Assembly (NCBI RefSeq): GCF_025506335.1
Contig: NZ_JANZYO010000006.1
Coordinates: forward strand, 350,349 to 414,348
Origin: Mumia quercus
GTDB taxonomy: Bacteria > Actinomycetota > Actinomycetes > Propionibacteriales > Nocardioidaceae
Length of the DNA stretch: 64,000 nt
Direction: 5' to 3'
Below the pieces are notes generated by a model, which was not told the DNA's origin, did not search any database, and saw only the letters and a program-made list of their open reading frames with translations. A program made the position numbers and the translations under genes. Below are positions 55,210 through 63,882 of this stretch, piece after piece. The first letter of the stretch is position 1. The number at the start of each line of letters is the position of its first letter.

Positions 55210-57663
55210 TCACAGGAGTCCGATGCGCTGCGCCTTCAAGACCGCTTCACGTCGCGACTCCACGCCGAGCTTGCGATAGATCGCGCGCAGATGTGTCTTG
55301 AGGGTGTTGCGTGAGATGAAGAGCGAGGCACAGAGCTCCACCTGGTCCAGCGAGGTCGGCAGGTACTGCAGGATCTCGAGCTCGCGGGCCGAGAGCGCGA
55401 CGACGAGGTCGACACTGACGTCGTGGTCCTGGCGGAGCTCGACGAGCAGGCGCGTCACCAGGTCGCCGTACGGCCCGACGCGTCCGCGTTCGGCACGCAG
55501 AAGATCGAAGGCAGCCGTGCCGAGCGCGACCCAGGGGCGTCGCCAACCATGTCGCGTCGTGCTCTCGAGAGCGGGGCGCAACCGCGCGGACGCCGCTGTG
55601 AGGTCGCCGGCGGCGAGCTCCAGGGCCGCCGCGGCGAGCAAGATCCGGACGCGGAGGTCCTCGGGGACGTCGAGGCCGAGGTCGATCAGCTCGGTGAGCG
55701 GCGCACCGGCTTCGCGGTCACCGGTGCACAGCGCGTCGGTCAGCGCGATCCACAAGAGGTAGGGGGAGGGGTCGAGCGCCGGGTGGGCCAGGCACGTCGT
55801 CTCGACCGTACGTGTGGCGCGCGCGGTCTCGCCGCTGACCAGGAGCGAGGTCACCGTGTCGAGGAGCGCGCGGCGAGCGAGGAGCCAGCTGGTGGCGCGC
55901 TCGCACCGCGCGGCCGCCTCGTACGTGGACGGCGGGTCCTGAGTCAGCTGGACGAGCAGCGCGTCGAGCAGCGGCGGCGGCAGCATGTTGGGGTGGTCGT
56001 CCGGTCGGGCGGGCTCCGGCACGGTGGACGCGGGTTGTGCGCGCTCCCGCTCGATCCACCGGCGGACCACGACGACAGACATGAGGGGCTGGCCACCGGT
56101 GTGCTGCTCGATCGTCGTGACGGCCTGCTCGGCGTCGGCGAGACGGCCGGTCGCGAACGCGCGCCACATCTGGATCTCAGCGGCGGTGACGGCCGCGACG
56201 GGGGCGTGCGCCGCGAGGCGGGCCGCGCCGCGCTCGAGGTCGTCGAGCGCCTCGAGCCTCCCGTCAGCGAGCGCGAGCGCGCTGTGCACGAGTACCCAAC
56301 CGCAGCGCAGGCCGGCCGTGGGCGACCCGGCGCCGAGGTCGACGACCGGGTCCGCGCCCGCGATCCACTCGCGCGCCGCCTCGGTGTCGCCCTCGGCGAG
56401 TGCCAGCCACCCACGGCACAGCGCCGTGAGGGTCACGACACGCTCGTGCGTCGACACGTCCAGGCTCGTCCGCCGCGCGGTGTGCCCCAGCGCGGCCACC
56501 GCCCCCTCGATGTCGTCGTCACGGATGGCACGCAGCGCGAGCAGCAGGCGCCCTCGCTCGTCGTCTCGGGCGAAGACCACCGGAAGGCGGTCGGTCAGCG
56601 CGTCGAGGGCGCTCCAGTCGCCGTCGCCGAGGCTGCGGCAGGCGAGCGCGATCGCGACGTCTGAAGCCAGGTCGTCGTCGTGCGCGCGGACCGCGTGCCC
56701 GGCTGACGCGTCGAGGAGGTCACGCGCGAACGTCCACCGGCCGGCGGTGTCGTGGAGGGCTCGCAGGCGGCTGACCGGCTCGCGCTCGAGCTCGCTGAGG
56801 AGAAGGTGTCGCAGCATCGGGTGGTAGCGGAACAGGCCCGTCTTGTCGTTGCGTGCGACGAAGCCGACCGCGTACGCGAGCTCGCGGAGCAGGTCGCTGG
56901 CATCAGTGCGTCCCGACAGGCGGTGCGCCAGCGAGACGTCGAACTCCTCCGGGACCGCCGTGTCGAGGAGGAACGCACGGAGCGACGGGTCGAGGTTCGC
57001 GACCACGTGCGACAGCAGGTAGCTGCCGCTGGGCGAGTAGGCGCCGTCGTCCGCGAGATCGTGAGACGAGCGCGCCGCGCTGAGCCGGACTCCCGCCGGC
57101 CAGCCGTCGGTGTCGCGGTGCATCGCCGCGGCCTCGGCCTGGTCCAGTCGCCGTCCCGCGGAGGCGACGACCCTGGTGAGCTCGCCGACGGAGAACGCGA
57201 GCTGGTCGGCGCGGATCTCGGAGACCCGACCGGCGAGACGTTCACGATGGAGGGCGAGGAGCGGGTCGACGCGGGAGGCGACGACCAGAGGAGCCGAGGA
57301 GTCGGCGACCGTGCAGGCCGCCTCGAAGGCCGGTCCCCATCCGGCGAGGTGCCCGTCGTCCACCACCACAGGACGTCCCGCACGCAGCGCCTGCGCAGCC
57401 TGCTGCCACGCCCGCGGCCGGCTGCCCTCCAGGGATAGCGCTTCAGGGTGCTCCTGCAGCCAGTGGTGGAGGAGGGTGGTCTTGCCGTACCCCGTCGGCG
57501 CGGCAACCAGAGTGATCGGTCGTCTGGCCGCACGGTCCAGCGCACTCAACAGCCGTCGACGCACGAGAGACGCGCCGTCGTCGATCGGCCTCGTCTCGTG
57601 GTCAGCATGCAGCGTCACAGCCACGCTCCCGGTGTCACCCGCGATGCGCACCCCCGTACGCAC
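55210..57663 (-). CDS. Large ATP-binding LuxR-family (LAL/MalT-like) transcription activator
   Basis: An 817-residue regulator. The N-terminal STAND-type NTPase has Walker A APTGYGKTT (Lys61) and a Walker B VVVDDG near residue 98. A long helical, TPR-like region (~300-740) should sense a signal or partner, and the C-terminal LuxR helix-turn-helix (~755-815) contains LSARELEILQYL and SRNTLKTHLRAIYRKLGV. LAL proteins typically bind ATP and an inducer, multimerise and activate transcription. It sits at the end of the 49-55 kb cluster whose five promoters share a palindrome, making it the best candidate activator; this link is inference. The GTG at 57663 lacks a ribosome site, so the start is uncertain. 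Confidence 0.85.
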   Translation of the reverse strand: MRTGVRIAGDTGSVAVTLHADHETRPIDDGASLVRRRLLSALDRAARRPITLVAAPTGYGKTTLLHHWLQEHPEALSLEGSRPRAWQQAAQALRAGRPVVVDDGHLAGWGPAFEAACTVADSSAPLVVASRVDPLLALHRERLAGRVSEIRADQLAFSVGELTRVVASAGRRLDQAEAAAMHRDTDGWPAGVRLSAARSSHDLADDGAYSPSGSYLLSHVVANLDPSLRAFLLDTAVPEEFDVSLAHRLSGRTDASDLLRELAYAVGFVARNDKTGLFRYHPMLRHLLLSELEREPVSRLRALHDTAGRWTFARDLLDASAGHAVRAHDDDLASDVAIALACRSLGDGDWSALDALTDRLPVVFARDDERGRLLLALRAIRDDDIEGAVAALGHTARRTSLDVSTHERVVTLTALCRGWLALAEGDTEAAREWIAGADPVVDLGAGSPTAGLRCGWVLVHSALALADGRLEALDDLERGAARLAAHAPVAAVTAAEIQMWRAFATGRLADAEQAVTTIEQHTGGQPLMSVVVVRRWIERERAQPASTVPEPARPDDHPNMLPPPLLDALLVQLTQDPPSTYEAAARCERATSWLLARRALLDTVTSLLVSGETARATRTVETTCLAHPALDPSPYLLWIALTDALCTGDREAGAPLTELIDLGLDVPEDLRVRILLAAAALELAAGDLTAASARLRPALESTTRHGWRRPWVALGTAAFDLLRAERGRVGPYGDLVTRLLVELRQDHDVSVDLVVALSARELEILQYLPTSLDQVELCASLFISRNTLKTHLRAIYRKLGVESRREAVLKAQRIGLL

Positions 57664-57739
57664 GTCAGCACTTGGAGGCTAGTGGGAACAGCGCGGCCCC
57701 GCACGGGACGTTGCAGTTCGGAAACGTAGGCTGGAGGAC

Positions 57740-58546
57740 GTGAACGCACAGGTGATCCGCGGCAACTCCGTCCTCCCGGCCCGGCGTACGCCGATCACGC
57801 TGCACACCGCCGACGGGCTCGCGCTCGTCGGCGAGCTGGCCCTTCCGGAGTCGCGTGAGCCCGTGGCGACGATGATCTGCCTCCACCCGCTGCCCACGCA
57901 CGGCGGCATGATGGACAGCCACCTGTTCCGCAAGGCCTCGTACCGGCTGCCGGCGCTGGCCGACATCGCGGTGCTGCGTTTCAACACCCGCGGGACCACG
58001 AGCGTCCAGGGGACCAGCGAGGGCGCCTTCGACAACGCGGTGGGGGAGCGGTACGACGTCGCCGCGGCGATCGAGTTCGCCGACTTCGAGGATCTGCCCG
58101 CGATCTGGCTCGTCGGATGGTCGTTCGGGACGGACCTCACGCTGAAGTACGGGCTGGACGCCGAGGTCGAGGGGGCGATCCTGCTGTCGCCGCCGCTGCG
58201 GTTCTCCGAGCCGGCCGACCTCGACGCGTGGGCGGCCGACGGCAAGCCCTTGACGGCGCTGGTGCCTGAGCTGGACGACTACCTACGTCCGGAGGAGGCG
58301 CGCGAGCGGTTCTCGCGGGTGCCGCAGGCCGAGGTGATCGGCGTCGACGGCGCGAAGCACCTGTGGGTCGGAGACACCGAGCGGGTGCTGGACGAGATCG
58401 TGGCGCGCCTCAACCCGCGCGCCACGACCCCGCTCCCGCGGACGTGGGAAGGTCCGATGGAGCGGGCCGACGCCTCGGCGTACGCAGACCGTACGGTCGC
58501 GGCGTTCGAGTCGGCCCGCTCCTCAGAAGGCGCTCAGGAGGCCTGA
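57740..58546 (+). CDS. Alpha/beta hydrolase
   Basis: A 268-residue serine hydrolase. The oxyanion region is ICLHPLPTHGG, the nucleophile elbow GWSFGTD (near residue 133), and the terminal catalytic histidine is in VDGAKHLWVGD near 211. It resembles small cytoplasmic hydrolases similar to dienelactone hydrolase; the substrate is unknown. The GTG has both TAGGCT (57727-57732) 7 nt upstream and GGAGG in between. Its 3' end overlaps the convergent coiled-coil gene by 13 bp. Confidence 0.8.
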   Translation: MNAQVIRGNSVLPARRTPITLHTADGLALVGELALPESREPVATMICLHPLPTHGGMMDSHLFRKASYRLPALADIAVLRFNTRGTTSVQGTSEGAFDNAVGERYDVAAAIEFADFEDLPAIWLVGWSFGTDLTLKYGLDAEVEGAILLSPPLRFSEPADLDAWAADGKPLTALVPELDDYLRPEEARERFSRVPQAEVIGVDGAKHLWVGDTERVLDEIVARLNPRATTPLPRTWEGPMERADASAYADRTVAAFESARSSEGAQEA

Positions 58547-59832
58547 GAGTCCTCGTCCTCGGCGAGGTCGGCGGCCGCCGGGCCACCGAGGTTCGCACGA
58601 CGCACTGCACGCTCGCGCGCCGGGCGCTCGATCGTGGTCTCCTCGTCGGAGGACGTCAGAGGGGCGTCGACGACGGTCGCGGCCTTGTCGACCACCGCGA
58701 CTGCCTCCTCGACGACGGCCTCCACCTCGGCACGGGGTGCCTCGGAGATGGACTTCTCCGGGTCCTGGTCGAGCGAGTCGAGACCGGCGAACGAGCCGAT
58801 GACCTCGCGGAGCTTGGACAGCTGCCCCTTGACCGCGTCGCGCTTGGCGACCAGCGAGTCGAGCTCGTGGCGGACCTCGGAGATCTGCTTCTCGGCGTCG
58901 GCGCGGGCCTGCGCCAGCGAGTGCTCGGACTGGGTCCGGGCGGTGTGCATGATCTGCTCGGCCTCACGACGGGCTCGCGCCACCATGCGCTCGGACTCGG
59001 CCTTGGTCTCCTCGCGACGCTTGGTCGCGGCGGCGATCGCCTCGCGCGCACGGGCCTCGGCAGCGGCCGCACGCGACTCGGCGTCGGTGATCATCTTGGT
59101 GGTCTGCTCGGTCGCCACGGCGTGCGACTCGGCGGCCTCCTTGGCCATCCGCTCCTTCTCGAGCGCGAGCACACGGCGCGCCTCGGTGAGCTCGCGGTCC
59201 GCGGCAGCGCGGATCTGCTCGGCCTCGCGGGTCGCCGACAGGCGTGCGGAGCTCGCGGACTGGTTCGCGGCCAGCTCGATCTGCTCGGCCTCACGCTTGG
59301 CCTTGGCGAGGACGTCCTCGGACTCGGCCAGCGCCAGCGCACGCTCGCTCTCGGCCTCGGCGAGGAGACGCTCGCGGGTCTCCTCGACGTCGGCGAGCTG
59401 CACGGCGCGGAGGTCGTCGGCCTCCTTGGCCGCGGCGGCCTTGATCGCGGCGGCCTCGGACTCGGCCACACGCCGCACGTCCTCGGCCTCGCGGCGCGCG
59501 CGGTCGAGCATCTCGGCCGACTGCTGCTCCGCGAGCGACAACAGCTCGGCGGCGCGGCCGCCGAGGCCCGCGTAGCTCGGCTTGTTGTTCTCGGTGAGCT
59601 GGGTGCGGAGGTCCGCCACCTCGCTCTCGAGCGCGCTCAGCTTCTTCTCGGCCGCCGCGGTGGCGGCGTTGGCCCGCGCGAGGTCGTCGCGGTGCTGCGC
59701 GAGGTAGGCGTCGACGGCGTCCTTGTCGTAGCCTCCTCGCCGCACGAGCGGGAAGCCGGCCCCCGTCGCCGGGTCGCCTGGGGTGCGAGAGAGGGAGTCG
59801 CCGTCGGAGTAGCTGCCGTATGGGTCTGACAT
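58534..59832 (-). CDS. DivIVA/Scy-like coiled-coil cytoskeletal protein
   Basis: A 432-residue protein that is almost wholly a charged Ala/Glu/Arg-rich coiled coil (~60-350), with a DivIVA-like start (FPLVRRGGYDKDAVDAYLAQ, residues ~27-46) and an acidic C-terminal tail. Such proteins organise polar growth and cell-wall synthesis in actinobacteria; in Streptomyces FilP and Scy lie in a comparable part of the chromosome near atp and acyl-CoA genes, as I recall. A GAAGG site precedes the ATG. The exact paralogue cannot be assigned from the sequence alone. Confidence 0.78.
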   Translation of the reverse strand: MSDPYGSYSDGDSLSRTPGDPATGAGFPLVRRGGYDKDAVDAYLAQHRDDLARANAATAAAEKKLSALESEVADLRTQLTENNKPSYAGLGGRAAELLSLAEQQSAEMLDRARREAEDVRRVAESEAAAIKAAAAKEADDLRAVQLADVEETRERLLAEAESERALALAESEDVLAKAKREAEQIELAANQSASSARLSATREAEQIRAAADRELTEARRVLALEKERMAKEAAESHAVATEQTTKMITDAESRAAAAEARAREAIAAATKRREETKAESERMVARARREAEQIMHTARTQSEHSLAQARADAEKQISEVRHELDSLVAKRDAVKGQLSKLREVIGSFAGLDSLDQDPEKSISEAPRAEVEAVVEEAVAVVDKAATVVDAPLTSSDEETTIERPARERAVRRANLGGPAAADLAEDEDSQAS

Positions 59833-59932
59833 GAGGTGCCTTCGGTTCGTAGTTCGGGGGGAAGTCGCTTCGAGAAGCCTATCGCGACCTCCCCACCGAA
59901 CTCAGCCCGTCGCCACCCTTCGTTCAGGCCGT

Positions 59933-61270
59933 TCAGACGCCGCGGAACCGGTTGATCTGGTCGAGGTGGCGGGCACGCTTCTCCGCGTCACGGACACCGA
60001 GCCCTTCCTCCGGCGAGAGGCACAGCACACCGACCTTGCCCTGGTGGGCGTTGCGGTGCACGTCGAGGGCCGCCTGGCCCGTCTCGTCGAGGTTGTAGAC
60101 CTTCGAGACGGTCGGGTGGATCATGCCCTTGTCGATGAGGCGGTTGGCCTCCCACGCCTCGCGGTAGTTCGCGAAGTGCGAGCTCAGGATGTTCTTGAGG
60201 TTCATCCAGAGGTAGCGGTTGTCGTACTGGTGCATGTAGCCCGACGTGGAGGCGCAGGTCACGATCGTGCCTCCCTTGCGCGCCACGTAGACGCTCGCAC
60301 CGAACGTCTCGCGGCCCGGGTGCTCGAACACGATGTCGGGGTCGTCGCCGCCGGTCAGCTCGCGGATCTTCGAGCCGAAGCGCTTCCACTCCCGCGGGTC
60401 CTGCTCGTGCTCGTTCTTCCAGAACTTGTAGCCCTCGGCGGAGCGGTCGATGACGAGCTCGGCGCCCATGGAGCGGACGATCTCGGCCTTCTCCGGCGAC
60501 GAGACGACGCAGACCGGCGTGGCGCCGCCGTTGAGCGCGAACTGCGTGGCGTACGAGCCCAGTCCGCCGGAGGCGCCCCAGATGAGGACCGTGTCGCCCT
60601 GCTTCATCGCCGCGCCGTTCTTGGAGACGAGCTGGCGGTAGGCCGTGGAGTTGACCAGGCCCGGGCTGGCTGCCTCCTCCCAGGAGAGGTGGTTCGGCTT
60701 CGGCATGAGCTGGTTGGCCTTGACGATGGCCAGCTCGGCGAGGCCGCCGAAGTTGGTCTCGAAGCCCCAGATGCGCTGCTCGGGGTCCATCATCGTGTCG
60801 TTGTGGCCGTCGGGGCTCTCCAGCTCCACCGACAGGCAGTGCGCGACGACCTCCTGGCCGGGCTTCCAGGCGTTGACTCCCGGCCCGGTGCGCAGGACGA
60901 CGCCGGCGAGGTCGGAGCCGACCACGTGGTACGGGAGGTCGTGGCGCTTCGTGTACTCCGAGAGGCGTCCGTAGCGCTCGAGGAAGCCGAACGTCGCCAC
61001 GGGCTCGAAGATCGACGTCCACACCGTGTTGTAGTTGATGGAGCTCGCCATGACGGCGACCAGGGCCTCGCCCGGAGCCAGCTCCGGCACGGGGACGTCG
61101 TCGACGTGCAGGCTCTTGCGAGGGTCCTTGTCACGGGTCGCGAGGCCCTCGAACATGTCGACCTCGTCCTTGTGCACCGTGATCCCGCGGTAGCTCTCGG
61201 GGATGGCGATGTTCGCGAAGTCCTCGCTCGAGGTGTCACCCGCCATGATGGCGTCCAGAATGTGCTGCAC
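59933..61270 (-). CDS. ccr: Crotonyl-CoA carboxylase/reductase
   Basis: A 445-residue MDR-superfamily enzyme that reductively carboxylates crotonyl-CoA to (2S)-ethylmalonyl-CoA with NADPH and CO2. The CO2-binding residues known from the Kitasatospora enzyme all fall at the same positions here: Asn81 (SSINYNTVW), Phe170 and Glu171 (IWGFETNFGG) and His365 (SSHFANY). The NADPH motif is WGASGGLGSYATQFAL. It is thus a true carboxylating enzyme, not a plain enoyl reductase. GGAGG precedes the GTG start. The promoter carries the acyl-CoA-type operator. It defines the ethylmalonyl-CoA pathway together with ecm and the epimerase in this window. Confidence 0.96.
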   Translation of the reverse strand: MQHILDAIMAGDTSSEDFANIAIPESYRGITVHKDEVDMFEGLATRDKDPRKSLHVDDVPVPELAPGEALVAVMASSINYNTVWTSIFEPVATFGFLERYGRLSEYTKRHDLPYHVVGSDLAGVVLRTGPGVNAWKPGQEVVAHCLSVELESPDGHNDTMMDPEQRIWGFETNFGGLAELAIVKANQLMPKPNHLSWEEAASPGLVNSTAYRQLVSKNGAAMKQGDTVLIWGASGGLGSYATQFALNGGATPVCVVSSPEKAEIVRSMGAELVIDRSAEGYKFWKNEHEQDPREWKRFGSKIRELTGGDDPDIVFEHPGRETFGASVYVARKGGTIVTCASTSGYMHQYDNRYLWMNLKNILSSHFANYREAWEANRLIDKGMIHPTVSKVYNLDETGQAALDVHRNAHQGKVGVLCLSPEEGLGVRDAEKRARHLDQINRFRGV

Positions 61271-61309
61271 GTCGTCCTCCAGGATTGCGGCGCGGTTGCG
61301 TTACGCGGA

Positions 61310-61327
61310 TATTACTCAGCGGTAATC
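61310..61327 (-). promoter_or_regulatory. Promoter -10 of ccr with overlapping TTACC-N4-AGTAA operator
   Basis: On the minus strand TTACCGCTGAGTAA (61313-61326) is followed by, and overlaps, a -10-like TAATAT (61310-61315). It differs by one base from TTACCGCTGGGTAA at the ilvG-like promoter. The rest of the ccr-pxpA gap (61271-61496) contains a -10-like TAGCGT (61460-61465) for pxpA and no gene. Confidence 0.6.
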
Positions 61328-61496
61328 GGCCGAGGCGTCAAAACGTGACCTACGTCGCTCTGCGTGGTGGTGGCGGCGTCGGCTGGGGCCCGCGGGCGGG
61401 TGGCCGTGAGGGCGCTTCTCGCGCCATTATCGCGCTGCACCGCTGCTGTGCCCCAGGAGTAGCGTGGGGCGCGCCCGTCCTCGTCCAGGGAGTTCC

Positions 61497-62255
61497 GTGA
61501 CCACACTCGACCTCAACAGCGACGTCGGCGAGTCCTTCGGACGCTGGGAGCTCGGCGACGACACCGCGATCCTGCAGGTCGTCACCAGCGCCAACATCGC
61601 CTGCGGATTCCATGCCGGTGACGCCCGCACCCTCCGCCGCAGCTGCGAGCACGCCGCCGAGAACGCCGTCGCCGTCGGCGCCCAGGTCAGCTACCGCGAC
61701 CTGGCGGGGTTCGGCCGCCGCTTCATCGACATGGACCCGGAGGAGCTGGCCGACGACGTGCTCTACCAGATCGGGGCGCTCGACGGCCTCGCGCGCGCCT
61801 CCGGCACCCGGGTGCGCTACGTGAAGCCTCACGGCGCCCTCTACAACGCCACCGTGCACCACGACGCGCAGGCCCGCGCGGTCGCGGAGGCGGTGCGTGC
61901 GTACGACCCCGGCCTCCCGCTGCTCGGACTGCCCGGGTCCCGGCTCCTGGAGTGGGGAGCGCGACTGGGGCTGCGGACGGTGCGCGAAGCCTTCGCCGAC
62001 CGGGCGTACACCCCTGAGGCGACGCTCGTGAGCCGCTCGGACCGCGGGGCGGTCCTGGACGACCCGGACGTCGTGGCGCGCCGAGTCGTCCGGATGGTGC
62101 TCGAGGGCCAGGTCGAGGCGGTCGACGGGACGGTGGTCGAGATCAACGCCGACTCGGTCTGCGTCCACGGAGACACGCCCGGCACCGTCGCGCTCGCGCG
62201 CCGCGTGCGTGAGGAGCTCGAGTCGGTCGGCGTGACGCTCGATGCTTTCGTCTGA
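61497..62255 (+). CDS. pxpA: 5-oxoprolinase subunit A (LamB/YcsF family)
   Basis: A 252-residue protein beginning [13 protein letters not shown], with the family motifs [26 protein letters not shown] and VKPHGALYN. With PxpB and PxpC it hydrolyses 5-oxoproline to glutamate using ATP. The GTG at 61497 has GGGAG upstream; an earlier in-frame start would add a non-conserved 11 residues. The gene overlaps pxpB by 14 nt. Confidence 0.92.
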   Translation: MTTLDLNSDVGESFGRWELGDDTAILQVVTSANIACGFHAGDARTLRRSCEHAAENAVAVGAQVSYRDLAGFGRRFIDMDPEELADDVLYQIGALDGLARASGTRVRYVKPHGALYNATVHHDAQARAVAEAVRAYDPGLPLLGLPGSRLLEWGARLGLRTVREAFADRAYTPEATLVSRSDRGAVLDDPDVVARRVVRMVLEGQVEAVDGTVVEINADSVCVHGDTPGTVALARRVREELESVGVTLDAFV

Positions 62256-62898
62256 GCCGCAGGGTGCCGAGCCGGCCAGGATCGTGCCGTACGGCGACCG
62301 GGCGCTGATGATCGACCTCGCGGGCGCCACCGAGGTGGTCGCGTGGGAGGCGGCCGTACGCGGCGCCGCGCTCGACGAGGTCGCCGACGTCGTCCCTGCG
62401 GCGTCGTCGGTCCTGGTCGTCGCCTCCGAGGACGCCGACATCACCGCGCTCGCCGGTGCGCTGCGTCGACTGCGCGTGACGGCCGGTGACGTGGGCCGGG
62501 GACCGGCCGCGAGCGCGGAGGTCGAGATCCCGGTGCGCTACGACGGTCCCGACCTGCGGGACGTCGCGCGGCTGACCGGGCTCAGCGAGGCCGAGGTCGT
62601 CCGTCTGCACACCTCCAGCGTGTGGCGGGTGGCGTTCGGCGGGTTCGCGCCCGGTTTCGGCTACCTCACCGGTGGAGACGCTCGCCTCTACGTGCCACGT
62701 CGCCGCAGCGCCCGCACCTCGGTGCCGGCGGGCGCCGTCGGACTGGCGGGGGAGTACACCGGCGTCTATCCCCGCCCGTCGCCGGGCGGATGGCAGCTGA
62801 TCGGGACGACCGCCGCGCCGATGTGGGACCTGCGGCGCGATCCGCCGGCGCTGCTGAGGCCCGGCGCGGTCGTGCGGTTCGTCGAGGAGACGTCGTGA
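62242..62898 (+). CDS. pxpB: 5-oxoprolinase subunit B (KipI family)
   Basis: A 218-residue protein of the allophanate-hydrolase-subunit-1/KipI family. Signatures are [27 protein letters not shown] and [17 protein letters not shown]. It forms the ATP-dependent part of the 5-oxoprolinase with PxpC. The ATG lies inside the end of pxpA (14-nt overlap) and its stop overlaps pxpC (GTGA). Confidence 0.92.
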   Translation: MLSSEPQGAEPARIVPYGDRALMIDLAGATEVVAWEAAVRGAALDEVADVVPAASSVLVVASEDADITALAGALRRLRVTAGDVGRGPAASAEVEIPVRYDGPDLRDVARLTGLSEAEVVRLHTSSVWRVAFGGFAPGFGYLTGGDARLYVPRRRSARTSVPAGAVGLAGEYTGVYPRPSPGGWQLIGTTAAPMWDLRRDPPALLRPGAVVRFVEETS

Positions 62899-63749
62899 CC
62901 GTCGGGCTGGAGGTGCTGCGCAGCGGACCGCTCGCGCTCGTCGAAGACCTCGGACGGCCGGGGCACGCCGCGATCGGCGTCGGTCGCTCGGGTGCGGCCG
63001 ACCGTGGCGCGCTGCGGCTGGCGAACCGGCTGCTCGGAAACCCCGAGGGCGCGGCCGGGATCGAGGTCACGCTCGGAGGGCTGGAGCTGGCCGCACGCGG
63101 GCGGGACGTGTGGGTGGCCGTGACCGGCGCCCCGGTGCCGATCAGCGTGGGCCGCCGCGCCGCAGGTGCGTACGCGCCGGTCCGGGTGCGGGCGGGGGAG
63201 TCCCTGCGGCTCGGCACCCCGACCAGCGGGCTGCGCTCGTACGTGGCGGTCCGAGGGGGAGTCGACGTCGAGCCGGTGCTGGGCTCGCGCAGCCGCGACG
63301 TCCTCGCCGGCATCGGCCCCGAACCGCTGGTGCCGGGTGTGATCCTCCCGGTCGGGTCCCCGCCGCAGGACTACCCGCGGGTCGATGCCGTGCCGCCCCC
63401 GTCGTACGACGAGATCGTGCTGCGGGTGGTGCGAGGGCCGCGTGACGTGCTGGTCCACGACCCCGACGCCCTCGTGGCGGCGCCGTGGACGGTCGCCGCG
63501 GCGAGCGACCGGGTCGGGATGCGGCTGGACGGCCGCGTGCTCGGGCTGCGCGACCCGCACGCGGCGATGCCGTCCGAGGGCGCCTATCGAGGGGCGGTGC
63601 AGGTGCCGCCGAGCGGTCAGCCGGTGGTGTTCCTCGCCGATCACCCGGTCACCGGCGGCTATCCCGTGGTCGGGGTCGTCGTCGACGCCGACGTCGACCG
63701 AGCCGCGCAAGCACGACCCGGCCAGCCGGTCACCCTCCGCTGGGCCTGA
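62895..63749 (+). CDS. pxpC: 5-oxoprolinase subunit C (KipA family)
   Basis: A 284-residue protein of the allophanate-hydrolase-subunit-2/KipA family. Typical motifs are VEDLGRPGHAAIGVGRSGAAD near the start, YVAVRGGVDV, and SDRVGMRLDG with a C-terminal GGYPVVGVV. The GTG start overlaps the pxpB stop. It is the last gene of the pxp operon; the symmetrical repeat array follows its stop codon directly. Confidence 0.92.
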   Translation: MTVGLEVLRSGPLALVEDLGRPGHAAIGVGRSGAADRGALRLANRLLGNPEGAAGIEVTLGGLELAARGRDVWVAVTGAPVPISVGRRAAGAYAPVRVRAGESLRLGTPTSGLRSYVAVRGGVDVEPVLGSRSRDVLAGIGPEPLVPGVILPVGSPPQDYPRVDAVPPPSYDEIVLRVVRGPRDVLVHDPDALVAAPWTVAAASDRVGMRLDGRVLGLRDPHAAMPSEGAYRGAVQVPPSGQPVVFLADHPVTGGYPVVGVVVDADVDRAAQARPGQPVTLRWA

Positions 63750-63752
63750 CCC

Positions 63753-63882
63753 CTCGCGAGAGACCCCCGGCCCACCCGCGAGAGACCTCTGCACGCTCGG
63801 CGAGAGACCTCCCTTCAAGGAGGTCTCTCGCGAGGCGTGCAGAGGTCTCTCGCGAGGGGTCTCGGGGTCTCTCGGCGTCAGG
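63753..63882. repeat. Symmetrical inverted array of six 11-bp units with 22-bp period
   Basis: Three forward units of the type CGCGAGAGACC start at 63755, 63777 and 63799 (the third begins GG), and three inverse units of the type GGTCTCTCGCG start at 63822, 63844 and 63866 (the third ends GC). Spacing within each half is exactly 22 bp, and the array is symmetric about 63815.5. Positions 63777-63812 pair with 63819-63854 over 36 bp with only a 4-bp mismatch, around loop CTTCAA. The array fills the gap between the convergent pxpC and epimerase genes and could act as a bidirectional terminator. Confidence 0.85.

Noticed and set aside
63753-63882. Possible CRISPR array
   Set aside because: The repeat units are only 11 bp, invert orientation at the centre, have 11-bp mirrored spacers and no cas genes nearby, so the structure is a palindromic array.
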